In this document: positions 35,978-45,762 of the stretch, in pieces | Layout: each line of letters starts with the position of its first letter | How positions within the stretch are numbered: the first letter of the stretch is position 1 | DNA from: Streptomyces sp. UW30 | Lineage (GTDB): Bacteria > Actinomycetota > Actinomycetes > Streptomycetales > Streptomycetaceae | Assembly (NCBI RefSeq): GCF_008042075.1 | Contig: NZ_RDBN01000001.1 | Coordinates: 194,132 to 258,131, forward strand | Reading direction: 5' to 3' | DNA length: 64,000 nt | Program-made: the position numbers and the translations under genes | The notes under the pieces: generated by a model | The model's database searches: none | Seen by the model: only the letters and a program-made list of their open reading frames with translations | Told to the model about the DNA's origin: nothing

Positions 35978-36787
35978 TCAGGGTTTCACGGCCACCGCGC
36001 CGTACTGCGGCACCGCGGCGGGAGAGTCGGGGGCGCGCCACTGCGAGCAGGACACCAGGCCCGGCTCCAGCAGCTCCAGGCCCTCGAAGAAGGCGGCGAT
36101 GTCCGCGCCGCTGCGGGCGGTGATCGGCGGCGTGGCGTTCTCGTTCCAGAACTTCATCGCCGGGATCTGGCCCTCCCCGCCGAGCTCGGAGTCGAAGGTC
36201 GGGTGCGTCAGGACCAGGAGGCTGCCGGAGGGGACGGCGGCCAGGACGCGCCGCACGATCTCGCGGGCCTTGTCGTAGTCCAGGACGAAGTTGAGGATGC
36301 CCAGCATCATCACCGCGACCGGCCTGCTGAAGTCCAGGGTCTGCGCGGCCCGTTCGACGATGGCGTCCGGGTCGTGCACATCGGCGTCGATGTAGGCGGT
36401 GACGCCCTCGCGGGTGCCGGTCAGCAGCGTGCGGGCGTGCACGAGCACGATCGGGTCGTTGTCGACGTACACGATCCGCGAATCGGGTGCGACGCGCTGG
36501 GCGATCTCGTGGGTGTTGTCCGCCGTCGGCAGCCCCGTGCCGATGTCCAGGAACTGCCGTATGCCGCGCTCCTCGGCCACGAAGCGCACGGCGCGGCCGA
36601 GGAAGTCGCGGTCCGCGCGCGCGATGTCACGGATGATCGGGAACATCCCGGCGACCTGCTCGCCGACCTGCTGGTCGACCTCGTAGTTGTCCTTGCCGCC
36701 GATCCAGTAGTTCCACACGCGCGCGTTGTGCGCCACACCGGTGTTCAGCCTCGCCGACCCGCCCGACGGGGTGTGGCCATCACTCAC
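35978..36787 (-). CDS. SAM-dependent methyltransferase, DUF574 family, copy 1
   Basis: 269-residue protein of the actinobacterial DUF574 (Methyltransf_19) family. Signature features are RVWNYWIGGKDNYEVD near the N-terminus, the SAM motif FLDIGTGLPT, VYVDNDPIVLVHARTLL and a C-terminal FFEGLELLEPGLVSCSQWRAP region. Substrates are unknown, though Streptomyces genomes carry many copies. GTG start at 36787. A paralogue lies at 47360-48166. Divergence from neighbours suggests its own promoter in the 142-base gap before the lipoprotein gene stop. Confidence 0.9.
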   Translation of the reverse strand: MSDGHTPSGGSARLNTGVAHNARVWNYWIGGKDNYEVDQQVGEQVAGMFPIIRDIARADRDFLGRAVRFVAEERGIRQFLDIGTGLPTADNTHEIAQRVAPDSRIVYVDNDPIVLVHARTLLTGTREGVTAYIDADVHDPDAIVERAAQTLDFSRPVAVMMLGILNFVLDYDKAREIVRRVLAAVPSGSLLVLTHPTFDSELGGEGQIPAMKFWNENATPPITARSGADIAAFFEGLELLEPGLVSCSQWRAPDSPAAVPQYGAVAVKP

Positions 36788-36929
36788 GACTCGTCCTCTC
36801 CTCGCACGAACGACCGAAACCGGTCATCGTCGCCATTGTGCCGCTCCGTTGATCACGCTGTCCGGGGAATCGGCAGAGCAGGTGCGGCCGCCCGCGTGCG
36901 TGCGAGGAGAGAGCGGCGGGCGGGCCGGG

Positions 36930-37742
36930 CTAGTCGAACTCGCCGGGGGTCGGCGCGGGCGTCTTGCCGGCCAGGACGTCGTTCAGGCGCTGTGTGCCGA
37001 GCTTCACCGCCTGTTCCACGGAGTCGGGCTGGCCCCCGTCGAGGCCGCCCGCGGTGACGGTGATCGCGTCGGTGCCGACGCGCACGGCGGCGACGTCCTC
37101 GGTGAGGGTGGTCGGTTCGCCGTCCGCGGTGCCCTTCATGGTGACCCGCAGGCCGACGCGGTCGTCCCCCTCCTTGGGCAGCGTCGTCTCGATGACCTGG
37201 ACCGTGCGGTCCCCGCCGCCCTTGCCGGTGACGGTGAACTCGTCGCACTCCTGCGGCAGGGTCTTGAGCCAGGCCAGCGCCTCCTGCGGGTCGGTCCGCT
37301 CATAGGCGGCCACCTGGTACAGCAGACGCGAGTCGCCCTGCTGGAAGCCGCGCAGCGCCGAGGCGCCGGACGGCTTGCCCAGCAACTGGTCGGTGTACAG
37401 GCCGTCGAGCAGCCGCTGGCAGTCCGCGGCGTCCGTCTTCCCGGTGAGGAAGTCGTCCACGTCGACGTCGCCGATGAGCAGGCTGTCGTGCCAGTTGGCG
37501 ACGTCCGAGTCCTTCACCTGCGTCCAGTCGTCCTCGATGTCCGCCGCGGTGATCAGCGCGGCGACGGCACCGGCCTCGGTGAGGGTGCCGGTCGGCGAGG
37601 CGCTCGTCGTCTGCCGGGCGACCGCACCGGCCTGGGAGACGTCCTCGCCACTGTCGTCCGAGCAGGCCGCGGTGGTCAGCAACGCCCCGACCGCCAGGGC
37701 AGAGGAGAGTACACGGACAGGACGGGACGGGCGACGGATCAT
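36930..37742 (-). CDS. Putative secreted lipoprotein
   Basis: 270-residue protein with a lipoprotein signal peptide: basic start MIRRPSRPVR, hydrophobic core, lipobox LTTAAC with Cys at about 27, then a Ser/Thr/Asp-rich linker. The mature part is a compact alpha/beta domain with Cys pair (DCQRLL and LPQECDEF), resembling PknH-sensor/LpqN-like extracellular domains, but I cannot assign a family with certainty. The ATG at 37742 has AGGAGG at good spacing. Downstream of the response-regulator gene by 109 bases on the same strand. Confidence 0.8.
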   Translation of the reverse strand: MIRRPSRPVRVLSSALAVGALLTTAACSDDSGEDVSQAGAVARQTTSASPTGTLTEAGAVAALITAADIEDDWTQVKDSDVANWHDSLLIGDVDVDDFLTGKTDAADCQRLLDGLYTDQLLGKPSGASALRGFQQGDSRLLYQVAAYERTDPQEALAWLKTLPQECDEFTVTGKGGGDRTVQVIETTLPKEGDDRVGLRVTMKGTADGEPTTLTEDVAAVRVGTDAITVTAGGLDGGQPDSVEQAVKLGTQRLNDVLAGKTPAPTPGEFD

Positions 37743-37851
37743 CTGGGGTGCCTCCTGAGGACGTGACGGGTGTCCCCAGCGCACCACCGGTTCTGACGAC
37801 CCACCAGCGGCGCCGGACCGTTCGAGTGAGCGCCACCGGAGGACGGTCGAG

Positions 37852-38550
37852 TCACCCGCCGGGCTGCCCGTACCCGTGCTGCCAGGCCCAGGCCGCGACC
37901 TCGACGCGATTGCGGGCGGAGAGCTTCAACTGGACGCTGGACAGGTGCGTCTTGACCGTGGACAGGGAGACGTACAGCTCGGCGGCGATCTCGGCATTCG
38001 TACGGCCGAGGGCGACCAGGCGGACGACGTCGAGTTCGCGGTCGGTGAGGGGCTCCACGGGCACGGCGGGCCTCGCCGGGGCGGCGGCGCCGGTCTGCGG
38101 GGCGGTGACGTGCTTGAGCAGACGGACCGTCACCGACGGCGAGACCAGCGAGTCGCCGGCCGCGGCGGCCCGGACCGCCTCGGCGAGCAGGGTGGGCCCC
38201 GAGTCCTTGAGCAGGAACCCGCAGGCGCCGCCGCGCAGCGCCCCGTACACGTACTCGTCCAGGTCGAAGGTCGTCACCACGACCACCCGCATCGGGTCGG
38301 CCACGTCCGGCCCCGCCAGCAGCCGCGTCGCCGCCAGGCCGTCCAGCTTCGGCATCCGGATGTCCAGCAGGCACACGTCCGGGCGCTCCCGCCGGGCCAG
38401 CGCCACCGCCTCCTCACCGTCGGCGGCCTCGGCGACCACGGTGATGTCGGGCTGGGCGTCGAGGAAGAAGCGGAAGCCCGTGCGGACCATCTCCTGGTCG
38501 TCGGCGATGAGGACGCGGATGGGCGCCCCGGACGGGGAGGGGGTGGTCAT
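37852..38550 (-). CDS. NarL/LuxR family response regulator
   Basis: 232-residue response regulator. The receiver domain (about 10-128) has the acidic pair IADDQE, phospho-acceptor Asp63 in LLDIRMPKLDG and the conserved Lys in FLLKDSG. The C-terminal LuxR-type HTH (about 165-222) has LTDRELDVVRLVALGRTNAE and LYVSLSTVKTHLSSV. It is separated from its likely histidine kinase partner (39129-40310, opposite strand) by a small DUF4333-like gene. ATG at 38550. Confidence 0.93.
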   Translation of the reverse strand: MTTPSPSGAPIRVLIADDQEMVRTGFRFFLDAQPDITVVAEAADGEEAVALARRERPDVCLLDIRMPKLDGLAATRLLAGPDVADPMRVVVVTTFDLDEYVYGALRGGACGFLLKDSGPTLLAEAVRAAAAGDSLVSPSVTVRLLKHVTAPQTGAAAPARPAVPVEPLTDRELDVVRLVALGRTNAEIAAELYVSLSTVKTHLSSVQLKLSARNRVEVAAWAWQHGYGQPGG

Positions 38551-38606
38551 GGCTCGATCATGCCTCAAGGGGTACGGGCAGGGCGGTGGTGGAGCCGTAC
38601 CCCGTC

Positions 38607-38978
38607 TCAGCGCTCGAACGTCCAGGTGACGCTCCCTGCGTCGGCCCTGGTGACGTGGACGGGGATGCGGACGGTCCCGCCGCCGCTCTTGTGACCGGTG
38701 CAGGTGAGGGAGGCTCCGGCCACGGCCTTCAGACCGGTCGGGCAGGTGACGCCGGAGAGCTTGTCGCCGACCCAGGCCAACGGGTGGAACTTGCTCTCGG
38801 TGCGGCCCGCGACGACATACGCGGCGAGCGCCTTGTGGCCGCCCACGGATGTCGAGCTGTACTCGTCCAGAGCGCTGGTCGACTCCGTGCCGGAGATCAG
38901 ACGGGTGCCGAGACCGCCCAGCGCGACCACGGCTGTCGCACCTGAGACGACGCCCACGGCGAACCTGCTGAGCTGCAT
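38607..38978 (-). CDS. DUF4333-like exported protein
   Basis: 123-residue protein with an N-terminal membrane/signal segment ([19 protein letters not shown]) and a small extracellular domain with two conserved cysteines: [20 protein letters not shown], then [20 protein letters not shown]. This is the DUF4333 pattern. It sits between a response regulator and the divergent kinase, so it could be an envelope sensor or target of the system. Confidence 0.8.
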   Translation of the reverse strand: MQLSRFAVGVVSGATAVVALGGLGTRLISGTESTSALDEYSSTSVGGHKALAAYVVAGRTESKFHPLAWVGDKLSGVTCPTGLKAVAGASLTCTGHKSGGGTVRIPVHVTRADAGSVTWTFER

Positions 38979-39128
38979 CGCGAACTCCCGTATGTGCGTG
39001 GTGAAGAAGCGCCACCACACTCGCCCGCGCGCCCGGGCACGCGCCTCGGCCGAAAGGCCGGCGCCGGCGGCGAGCCCTCGGCCGATCGGCCGATCCGGCC
39101 GTGCGCGCGCTCGCCTACCGTGATCGCC

Positions 39129-40310
39129 ATGAGGTCCGTTTCCCCCCGTGGCTGTGCCCGGGGCTTCGCCGTCGGCGTCCTGATCGCCGCGTGTGTCGTC
39201 GACGTGCTCTACGCGGGTTCCGACGGCACGAGCGTCCTGCCGACGGCGAGCCCCGCCTGGCCGACCCTGGCCGTGCTGCTGGTGGGCCTGGCCGCGGTGC
39301 TCTGGCCGCAGGGGCGGCGGCCCGCATGGCTCACACCCCAGGTGCGCACCGCGGTCCCGGCCCTCGTCTCGGCCCTGTACTCCCTGGGCTCGCTGGTGAC
39401 CCAGAAGGCGAACGTCTTCGGCCCCGCCGAGGTCCTGATCCTGCTGTGCCTGCTGTTCCTCGCGGTACGGCACTGCCCGCCGCGCTGGGCCTGGGGCTGC
39501 GGCGCCCTCGACGGAGGCGCGCTGCTGCTGTTGTCGCTTCGCCCCCTCGGGCCGTTGGACGCCGCCGTACTGGGCCTGGTGGTGGCCGGCCTGGTCCTGA
39601 TCGGCGTCGTCGCCGGGCTCGCCGTGTATCTGCGCACCATGGACTACCGGCGGACGCTCGCCGTCAGCGAGACCCGGCGCTCCGAACGGCTCGCCATCGC
39701 CGCCGACCTGCACGATTTCGTCGCCCACCATGTCACCGGGATCCTCGTGCAGACGCAGATGGCCCGCATGATGGCGCAGACCCAGCCGCAGGAGCTCGAC
39801 CCGGTGCTGGCCGGCATCGAACGCGCCGCCACCGAGGCCCTCGCCTCGATGCGCCGCACGGTCGGCGTGCTGCGCGACGCCGGGGACGAGGCGACCGACC
39901 GCCGCCCGGTCGGCGACCTGGCGGGCATCGCCGATCTGACGGACGGCTTCGCGAGCCCGGTCCAGCAGATCACCCTGCGCCGCGATCCCGCCGTGTCCGA
40001 CGTCCTGCCCCACGAGGTGCAGGCCGCCGCCTTCCGGGTCGTGCAGGAGGCGCTCACCAACATCCGCCGGCACGCGGCCGACGCCACGCACATCGAGGTC
40101 CGCCTGCGCGGCGCCGCCGGCCGGCTGGAGGTGTCGGTCGCGGACGACGGCCGGGGCGGCACGCAGCTCCCTTCGGCGGCCCACGGCGGCGGCTTCGGCC
40201 TCGTCGGCCTGAAGGAGCGGGTCACCGCACTCGGCGGCGAACTGCGCGCCGGGCCTCGCGCCGGCGTGGGCTGGGAGGTGCGGGCCGTGTTCCCGGAGGG
40301 GAAGGCCTGA
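39129..40310 (+). CDS. Two-component sensor histidine kinase (NarL/DesK type)
   Basis: 393-residue sensor kinase with about five to six membrane helices in residues 10-165, a HisKA_3 dimerisation helix with phospho-acceptor His195 in [16 protein letters not shown], and a HATPase domain with [13 protein letters not shown] (N-box), VADDGRGG and [12 protein letters not shown] (G-boxes). It lacks a large extracellular sensor. It is divergently oriented from its likely partner response regulator (37852-38550) with the DUF4333 gene between. ATG at 39129; the frame continues upstream without similarity. Confidence 0.92.
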   Translation: MRSVSPRGCARGFAVGVLIAACVVDVLYAGSDGTSVLPTASPAWPTLAVLLVGLAAVLWPQGRRPAWLTPQVRTAVPALVSALYSLGSLVTQKANVFGPAEVLILLCLLFLAVRHCPPRWAWGCGALDGGALLLLSLRPLGPLDAAVLGLVVAGLVLIGVVAGLAVYLRTMDYRRTLAVSETRRSERLAIAADLHDFVAHHVTGILVQTQMARMMAQTQPQELDPVLAGIERAATEALASMRRTVGVLRDAGDEATDRRPVGDLAGIADLTDGFASPVQQITLRRDPAVSDVLPHEVQAAAFRVVQEALTNIRRHAADATHIEVRLRGAAGRLEVSVADDGRGGTQLPSAAHGGGFGLVGLKERVTALGGELRAGPRAGVGWEVRAVFPEGKA

Positions 40311-40407
40311 CGCCGTCGGTTTCCGGTACCGATACCCTTCGGGCGCCCTGCGCTGTTCAATGAGAGCGAACGGTGTCCGTCCCCGGGACGCCGAGAGGAG
40401 CCGTCCC

Positions 40408-41052
40408 ATGCCCCCTGCCGCCGTCCCGCCCGTCGGCGCGCGCATCCGGCAGGCGCGCCTCGCACGCGGGACGAGCCTGCGGGCGCTCGCCCGGGAGATC
40501 GGCGTGTCGGCGAGCCTCGTCTCGCAGATCGAGAACGGCAAGAGCCAGCCCTCGGTCAGCACCCTCTACGCCATCACGACCGCCCTCGGCATCTCCGTCG
40601 AGGCGCTCTTCGACGCGGGAGAGCCCGTGGTGGCGTCCCCAATGGCGGCAGCCCCCGGCACCGTCCTGCACGCCCTCGCCGCCTTCGCCGCCGATCCCGG
40701 CCGCCGCATCGGCCCGCTGGTCACGCCGGACGACCGGGAGGTGCTGGAGCTGGACTCCGGCGTGGTGTGGGAGCGTCTCGGGCACGTTCCCGGCACCCAC
40801 GTCGACTTCCTTCAGGTGACCTACCGGCCCGGCGGAGCCTCCTCCAGCTCGGGCGGTCTCATGCGCCACGCCGGCACCGAGTACGGGTATCTGACCTCGG
40901 GCGAACTGATCCTCACCCTCGGTTTCGACGAATACACGCTGCGCCCGGGCGACGCCGTCTGCTTCGAGTCGACGACCCCGCACCGCTACCGCAACGATGG
41001 AGAGGTACCGGCCATCGGTACCTGGTTCGTGTCCACGGACATTGTTCAGTGA
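40408..41052 (+). CDS. XRE family regulator with cupin domain
   Basis: 214-residue regulator with an N-terminal Cro/cI HTH (about 10-65: [38 protein letters not shown]) and a C-terminal cupin (about 110-205). This architecture is typical of local regulators of amine and amino-acid catabolic operons (PuuR-like). GAGAGGAG precedes the ATG. It lies 53 bases upstream of the M24 gene on the same strand and is presumably the regulator of the downstream cluster. Confidence 0.9.
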   Translation: MPPAAVPPVGARIRQARLARGTSLRALAREIGVSASLVSQIENGKSQPSVSTLYAITTALGISVEALFDAGEPVVASPMAAAPGTVLHALAAFAADPGRRIGPLVTPDDREVLELDSGVVWERLGHVPGTHVDFLQVTYRPGGASSSSGGLMRHAGTEYGYLTSGELILTLGFDEYTLRPGDAVCFESTTPHRYRNDGEVPAIGTWFVSTDIVQ

Positions 41053-41104
41053 CACTTGACACCCGTCGGGGACAGTCGTTCACTCCGAAGTGGGGGTGGT
41101 CGCC

Positions 41105-42442
41105 ATGGCGATCCGCACATTCGGGCCCAATGCTGTCGACTGGGAAGAGCGCGTCGACCTCGACCGGCTGCGCAGACAGCGGCTGGCCCGCCTGGGCGAG
41201 ACCCTGGACCGCTCCGAGCTGGGCGCGGTCCTCAGCTTCGACTTCGCCAACATCCGCTACATGACCGCCACGCACATCGGCACCTGGGCGATGGACAAGC
41301 TGATCCGCTTCGCCCTGCTGGTGCGCGGCGGCGAACCCGTCGTCTGGGACTTCGGCTCCGCCGCCCGCCACCACCAGCTCTACAACCCGTGGCTCGACTA
41401 CAGCGACGGCAAGGACGGCCCACCCACCGGCGCCCGCGCAGGCATCTCCACCCTCCGTGGCGCCTTCCACCCGGATGCCGGGATAGCCGAGGACGTCGCC
41501 CGGAAGATCGCCACCGAGCTGCGCGAACACGGCCTGGCCGGCGAACCGCTCGGCATCGACGTCACCGAGATGCCGATCCTCACCGCCCTGCGCGCCGAGG
41601 GCATCGAGGTCGTCGACGGACAGCAGGTCTTCCTGGAGGCCCGCCGCATCAAGACACCGGACGAGATCTCCCTGCTCACCCAGGCCTGCGCGATGGTGGA
41701 TGCCGCGTACGAGGAGCTGTACGGCTATCTGCGCCCCGGAGTGCGCGAGAACGAGTGCGTCGGCGTGGTCAGCAAGGTGCTGTACGACCTCGGCAGCGAG
41801 TACGTCGAGGGCGTCAACGCGATCTCCGGCGAGCGCTGTTCACCCCACCCGCACGTCTACAGCGACCGCCTGATCCGGCCCGGTGACCCCGCCTTCTTCG
41901 ACATCCTGCACAGCCACCTCGGCTACCGCACCTGCTACTACCGCACCTTCGCCGTCGGCAGCGCCTCCGGCGCCCAGCGCGACGCCTACGTCCGCTGCCG
42001 TGAGTACATGGACCGGGCCATCGCCCTCGTCCGCCCCGGCGCCACCACCGCCGACATCGTGCGGGTCTGGCCGCGCGCCGAGGAGTTCGGCTTCGCCGAC
42101 GAGACGGCCGCGTTCGCTTTGCAGTACGGCCATGGCGTCGGCCTGTCGATCTGGGAGAAGCCGATCTTCAGCCGACTGGTTTCCCTCGACCACCCGGAAG
42201 TCCTCGAAGAGGGCATGGTGTTCGCCCTGGAGACCTACTGGCCGGCCGCCGACGGCTGGTCCGCCGCCCGCATCGAGGAGGAAGTGGTCGTCACCGCCGA
42301 CGGCTGCGAGGTCATCACCAAGTTCCCGGCGGAGGAACTGCTGGTCGCGGGCCGCAAGTACTGGACGGTGGGCGGCGAGCTCAACACCCGGCGCGAGGCG
42401 CAGTCCCACCTCAACACCTCCCACGGCAACGGGACGCGCTGA
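41105..42442 (+). CDS. M24 (pita-bread fold) protein with altered metal site
   Basis: 445-residue creatinase/aminopeptidase-P-like protein with N-terminal creatinase domain (NIRYMTAT, PVVWDFGS) and C-terminal M24 domain. The five metal ligands of M24 peptidases are only partly kept: Asp266 is present, the second Asp is Cys277 (GYRTCYYRT), His343 is present (GHGVGL), Glu376 and Glu391/392 are present, while the following His of the canonical HE pair is Trp350. The overall sequence resembles DddP-type lyases more than peptidases. Peptidase activity is therefore doubtful; a C-N or C-S cleavage like creatinase or DddP is possible. Its stop overlaps the E1-alpha start. Confidence 0.8.
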   Translation: MAIRTFGPNAVDWEERVDLDRLRRQRLARLGETLDRSELGAVLSFDFANIRYMTATHIGTWAMDKLIRFALLVRGGEPVVWDFGSAARHHQLYNPWLDYSDGKDGPPTGARAGISTLRGAFHPDAGIAEDVARKIATELREHGLAGEPLGIDVTEMPILTALRAEGIEVVDGQQVFLEARRIKTPDEISLLTQACAMVDAAYEELYGYLRPGVRENECVGVVSKVLYDLGSEYVEGVNAISGERCSPHPHVYSDRLIRPGDPAFFDILHSHLGYRTCYYRTFAVGSASGAQRDAYVRCREYMDRAIALVRPGATTADIVRVWPRAEEFGFADETAAFALQYGHGVGLSIWEKPIFSRLVSLDHPEVLEEGMVFALETYWPAADGWSAARIEEEVVVTADGCEVITKFPAEELLVAGRKYWTVGGELNTRREAQSHLNTSHGNGTR

Positions 42443-43419
42443 TGGAACCGGCCGAACTCCTCGCCGCCTACGAGCAGATGGCCGTCATCCGCCGTACGGA
42501 GAAGGCCGCCCACGACCTGTTCCTCCAGGGCCTGGTCAAGGGCACCACCCACCTCGCCGCCGGACACGAGGCCATCGCCGTCGGCGCGAGCGCCGCCCTG
42601 CGCCCCGACGACTACGTCTTCGCCACCTACCGCGGCCACCATCACGCGATGGCCCGGGGCGCCACCCCCGAGGAGTGCCTCGCCGAACTCATGAGCCGGG
42701 CAACGGGCCTGTGCAAGGCCAAGGGCGGCTCCATGCACCTGACGAAGGCGTCCACCGGCATGCTCGGCTCCTACGCCATCGTCGGCGCCCACCTCCCGAT
42801 GGCGGCCGGCGCCGCCTGGTCGGCCAAGCTGCGCGGCACCGACCAGATCGCGGTGGCCTTCTTCGGCGACGGCGCGACCAACATCGGCGCCTTCCACGAG
42901 GCGCTCAACCTGGCCGCCGTATGGAAGCTGCCGGTGCTGTTCGTCTGCGAGAACAACCTGTACATGGAGTACACGCCGATCGCCGACGTCACGGCGGTGG
43001 CCCGGCCGGCCGCCGACCGGGCGCCCGCGTACGGCATCCCCGGCGAGGTCGTGGACGGCAATGACGTGGTCGCCGTTCAGGAGACGGTGACCCGCCTCGC
43101 GGCGCGGGCCCGAGCGGGAGACGGGCCCGCACTGCTGGAGGCGCAGACCTACCGGCACTTCGGGCACAGCCGCGCCGACCCGGGCACCTACCGTCCCGCC
43201 GAGGAGGTCGAACGCTGGCTCAAGCACGACCCGCTGGACCTGGCGCGCGGGCGGCTGGTCGGGACGGGGGTGCCCGAGGCGGTGGTCGGTGAGGCGGACG
43301 AGCGCGCAATGACCCTCGTGCGGAAGGCAGTTGAGGCCGCCAAGGCCGCCCCGCCGCCCGATCCGGACCAGGCGCTGACCGACGTATGGGCCGACGGAGG
43401 TGCGGCGTGGCGGACGTGA
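42442..43419 (+). CDS. 2-oxo acid dehydrogenase E1 component, alpha subunit (TPP)
   Basis: 325-residue thiamine-diphosphate E1-alpha subunit, most like acetoin/pyruvate dehydrogenase types. Motifs: YRGHHHAMARG, the CKAKGGSMHL segment, TPP-binding GDGATNIGAFHEALNLAAVWKLPV (GDG...N) and ENNLYMEYTP. Start overlaps the M24 stop by one base (TGATG), and the end overlaps the beta subunit gene by 13 bases. No E2 or E3 gene is in the window, so the complex must recruit subunits encoded elsewhere or work as a decarboxylase. Confidence 0.92.
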   Translation: MEPAELLAAYEQMAVIRRTEKAAHDLFLQGLVKGTTHLAAGHEAIAVGASAALRPDDYVFATYRGHHHAMARGATPEECLAELMSRATGLCKAKGGSMHLTKASTGMLGSYAIVGAHLPMAAGAAWSAKLRGTDQIAVAFFGDGATNIGAFHEALNLAAVWKLPVLFVCENNLYMEYTPIADVTAVARPAADRAPAYGIPGEVVDGNDVVAVQETVTRLAARARAGDGPALLEAQTYRHFGHSRADPGTYRPAEEVERWLKHDPLDLARGRLVGTGVPEAVVGEADERAMTLVRKAVEAAKAAPPPDPDQALTDVWADGGAAWRT

Positions 43420-44387
43420 TCAGCTACCGGGAGGCGGTCGCCGAGGGCATCGCGCGGGAGATGCGGCGCGATGCGTCCGTCGTCTGTCTGGGCGAGGACA
43501 TCGGCGAGGCCGGTGGCGTGTTCAAGACGACCGTCGGGCTGTTCAAGGAGTTCGGGCCCGAGCGCGTGTGGGACACGCCCATCTCCGAGCAGGCCATCGT
43601 GGGGGCCGCCATGGGCGCCGCGATGACCGGGATGCGGCCGGTCGCCGAGATCATGTTCTCCGACTTCCTGGCCTGCTGCTGGGACTACCTCGCCAACGAG
43701 ATCCCCAAGGTCCGGTACATGACGGGCGGTCAGGTCACCGTTCCGCTGGTCGTGCGCACCGCCAACGGCGGCGGGCTCGGCTTCGGCGCCCAGCACTCCC
43801 AGGCCACCGAGAACTGGGCGCTCACCGTGCCCGGACTGAAGATCGCCGCACCGGCGACCCCCGCCGACGTGATCGGCATGATGGCGGCGGCGATCCGCAG
43901 CGACGACCCGGTCGTCTTCTTCGAGCACAAGGGGCTCCTCGCCGCCAAGGGCACACCCGCGCCGCCGGACCACCTCGTCGAGCTGGGCCGCGCCGCCGTC
44001 GTCCGGGAGGGCGCCGACGTCACGCTCGTCGCGCTCGCCTCGATGGTGCCGGTCGCGCTGAAGGCAGCCGAGCTGCTGTCCGGCGAGGGCATCGACGCCG
44101 AGGTCGTCGACCTGCGCTGCCTGGTGCCGCTGGATGTCACCACCGTGCTCGCCTCGCTCGGGCGGACCTCGCGGCTCGTCACCGTCGAGGAGAACCCGTA
44201 CCAGGGCGGCTGGGGCGCGACGCTCGTCTCGGTCGTCGCGGACGAGGGGTTTTCTCTGCTGGACGCGCCGGTCAGGCGGGTGGCGGGGGAGTGCGTCCCG
44301 CTGCCGTTCGCCGACGTGCTGGAGGAGCGGGTGATCCCCACCGTCGACAAGGTCGTGGCGGCCGTACGAGGCCTCGCCGCTTACTGA
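43407..44387 (+). CDS. 2-oxo acid dehydrogenase E1 component, beta subunit
   Basis: 326-residue E1-beta subunit. Typical features are VVCLGEDIGEAGGVFKTT, the segment DTPISEQAIVGAAMGAAMTGMRPVAE (split by a loop) and C-terminal LVTVEENPYQGGWGA. GTG start at 43407 with GGAGG just upstream (43396-43400) inside the alpha gene, so the subunits are made in equal amounts. The substrate of the complex is not evident; acetoin-type E1 is closest. Confidence 0.92.
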   Translation: MADVISYREAVAEGIAREMRRDASVVCLGEDIGEAGGVFKTTVGLFKEFGPERVWDTPISEQAIVGAAMGAAMTGMRPVAEIMFSDFLACCWDYLANEIPKVRYMTGGQVTVPLVVRTANGGGLGFGAQHSQATENWALTVPGLKIAAPATPADVIGMMAAAIRSDDPVVFFEHKGLLAAKGTPAPPDHLVELGRAAVVREGADVTLVALASMVPVALKAAELLSGEGIDAEVVDLRCLVPLDVTTVLASLGRTSRLVTVEENPYQGGWGATLVSVVADEGFSLLDAPVRRVAGECVPLPFADVLEERVIPTVDKVVAAVRGLAAY

Positions 44388-44409
44388 ACATCCCATGGGA
44401 GGAAGGGCG

Positions 44410-45762
44410 ATGAGCAATCGGATACTCCTGCGAGGCGGTCACGTACTGTCGATGGACCCCGACGTCGGGGACCTGCCCCAGGGGGACGTCCTCATCGAGG
44501 ACGGAAAGATCGTGGCGGTGCAGCGGGAGATCAGCGCCGACGCGGAAGCGCTCGACATGACCGGCCGGATCGTGATCCCCGGCTTCGTGGACACCCACCG
44601 CCACACCTGGGAGGCGTCCATCCGCAATGTCGCCCCGGACGCCACCTTGGACGACTACTTCGTCGACATCCTCGACACCTTCGCCCCGCTGTACACCCCC
44701 GAGGACGTGTACGCGGCCAACCTCGCGGGCTCGCTGGAGTGTCTGAACGCCGGCATCACCACGCTCGTCGACTGGTCCCACATCAACAACACGCCCGCCC
44801 ATCCGGACGCCGCGATCCAGGCCCTCAAGGAGACCGGGATCCGCGCCCAGTACGCGTACGGCAGCGCCAACACCTCCCTCGCCGACTACTGGTTCGAGAG
44901 CAGGATCGCGATACCCGGCGACGACGTCCGGCGCATCCGTGAGACGCACTTCGCCTCCGACGACGGGCTGCTCACGATGGCGCTCGCCACGCGCGGCCCC
45001 GGCTTCTGCGTCAACGACGTCGTCACCGCCGAGTGGGCGCTCGCCCGCGAGCTGGACATCCCGATCACCGTTCATGTGGCGATGGGCCGCCTCGCGGGCC
45101 GCTTCGGGATGGTCAGGCAACTGAGCGACCTGGGGCTCCTCGGTCCCGACACCACCTACATCCACTGCTGCTACCTCCACGAGGACGAGTGGCAGATGGT
45201 CGCCGACAGCGGCGGTACGGTCTCGATCGCGCCGCAGGTCGAGGTGCAGATGGGGCACGGCTGGCCGCCCGTGATGAAGGCCGTCGAGTACGGGCTGCGG
45301 CCATCCCTGAGCATCGACGTCGTCACCACCGTGCCCGGCGACATGTTCACCCAGATCCGCGCGGCCTTCGGAGCCGAGCGCGCCCGCGTCAACGCCGACT
45401 GCTGGAAGGCCAACATGCCGGTCCCCGACAGCATGTTGACGGCACGTCAGTTGCTGGAGATGGCGACACGCAACGGCGCCCACGTCGCCGGCCTCGAACA
45501 CCGCACCGGCTCCCTCACACCCGGGAAGCGCGCCGACGTCGTCGCCATCGACGCCACCGCCCTGAACGTCGCCCCGGTGCACGACGCGGCCGCCGCGGTG
45601 ACCCTGTCGGCGGACGTCTCCAACGTCGACACGGTCATCGTCGACGGAGTGGTCCACAAGCGCGACGGCCGGCTCGTCGCCGATGTCGACCGGGCCCGGC
45701 GGCTGGTCCAGGAGTCCTGCGACCGGCTCCTGGCCGCGAAGGAGGCGAAGAGCGCGGCATGA
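44410..45762 (+). CDS. Amidohydrolase (TrzN/AtzB/cytosine-deaminase-like)
   Basis: 450-residue metal-dependent amidohydrolase. The metal motif is PGFVDTHRHTWEAS (HxH as HRH), with later His residues in VHVAMG and YIHCCYL and the Asp in SLSIDVVTT. The C-terminal small beta domain (GSLTPGKRADVVAID) is canonical for deaminases and aryl-amidohydrolases acting on N-heterocycles. Twenty-two bases after E1-beta, with GGAGGAAGG upstream, and overlapping the bicupin gene by four bases. Suggests that the cluster breaks down an N-containing ring or amide. Confidence 0.88.
   Translation: MSNRILLRGGHVLSMDPDVGDLPQGDVLIEDGKIVAVQREISADAEALDMTGRIVIPGFVDTHRHTWEASIRNVAPDATLDDYFVDILDTFAPLYTPEDVYAANLAGSLECLNAGITTLVDWSHINNTPAHPDAAIQALKETGIRAQYAYGSANTSLADYWFESRIAIPGDDVRRIRETHFASDDGLLTMALATRGPGFCVNDVVTAEWALARELDIPITVHVAMGRLAGRFGMVRQLSDLGLLGPDTTYIHCCYLHEDEWQMVADSGGTVSIAPQVEVQMGHGWPPVMKAVEYGLRPSLSIDVVTTVPGDMFTQIRAAFGAERARVNADCWKANMPVPDSMLTARQLLEMATRNGAHVAGLEHRTGSLTPGKRADVVAIDATALNVAPVHDAAAAVTLSADVSNVDTVIVDGVVHKRDGRLVADVDRARRLVQESCDRLLAAKEAKSAA

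Noticed and set aside
41105..42442. DMSP lyase (DddP) call
   Set aside because: Overall similarity to DddP is visible, but two metal-site positions differ and the genomic context does not include known DMSP genes.
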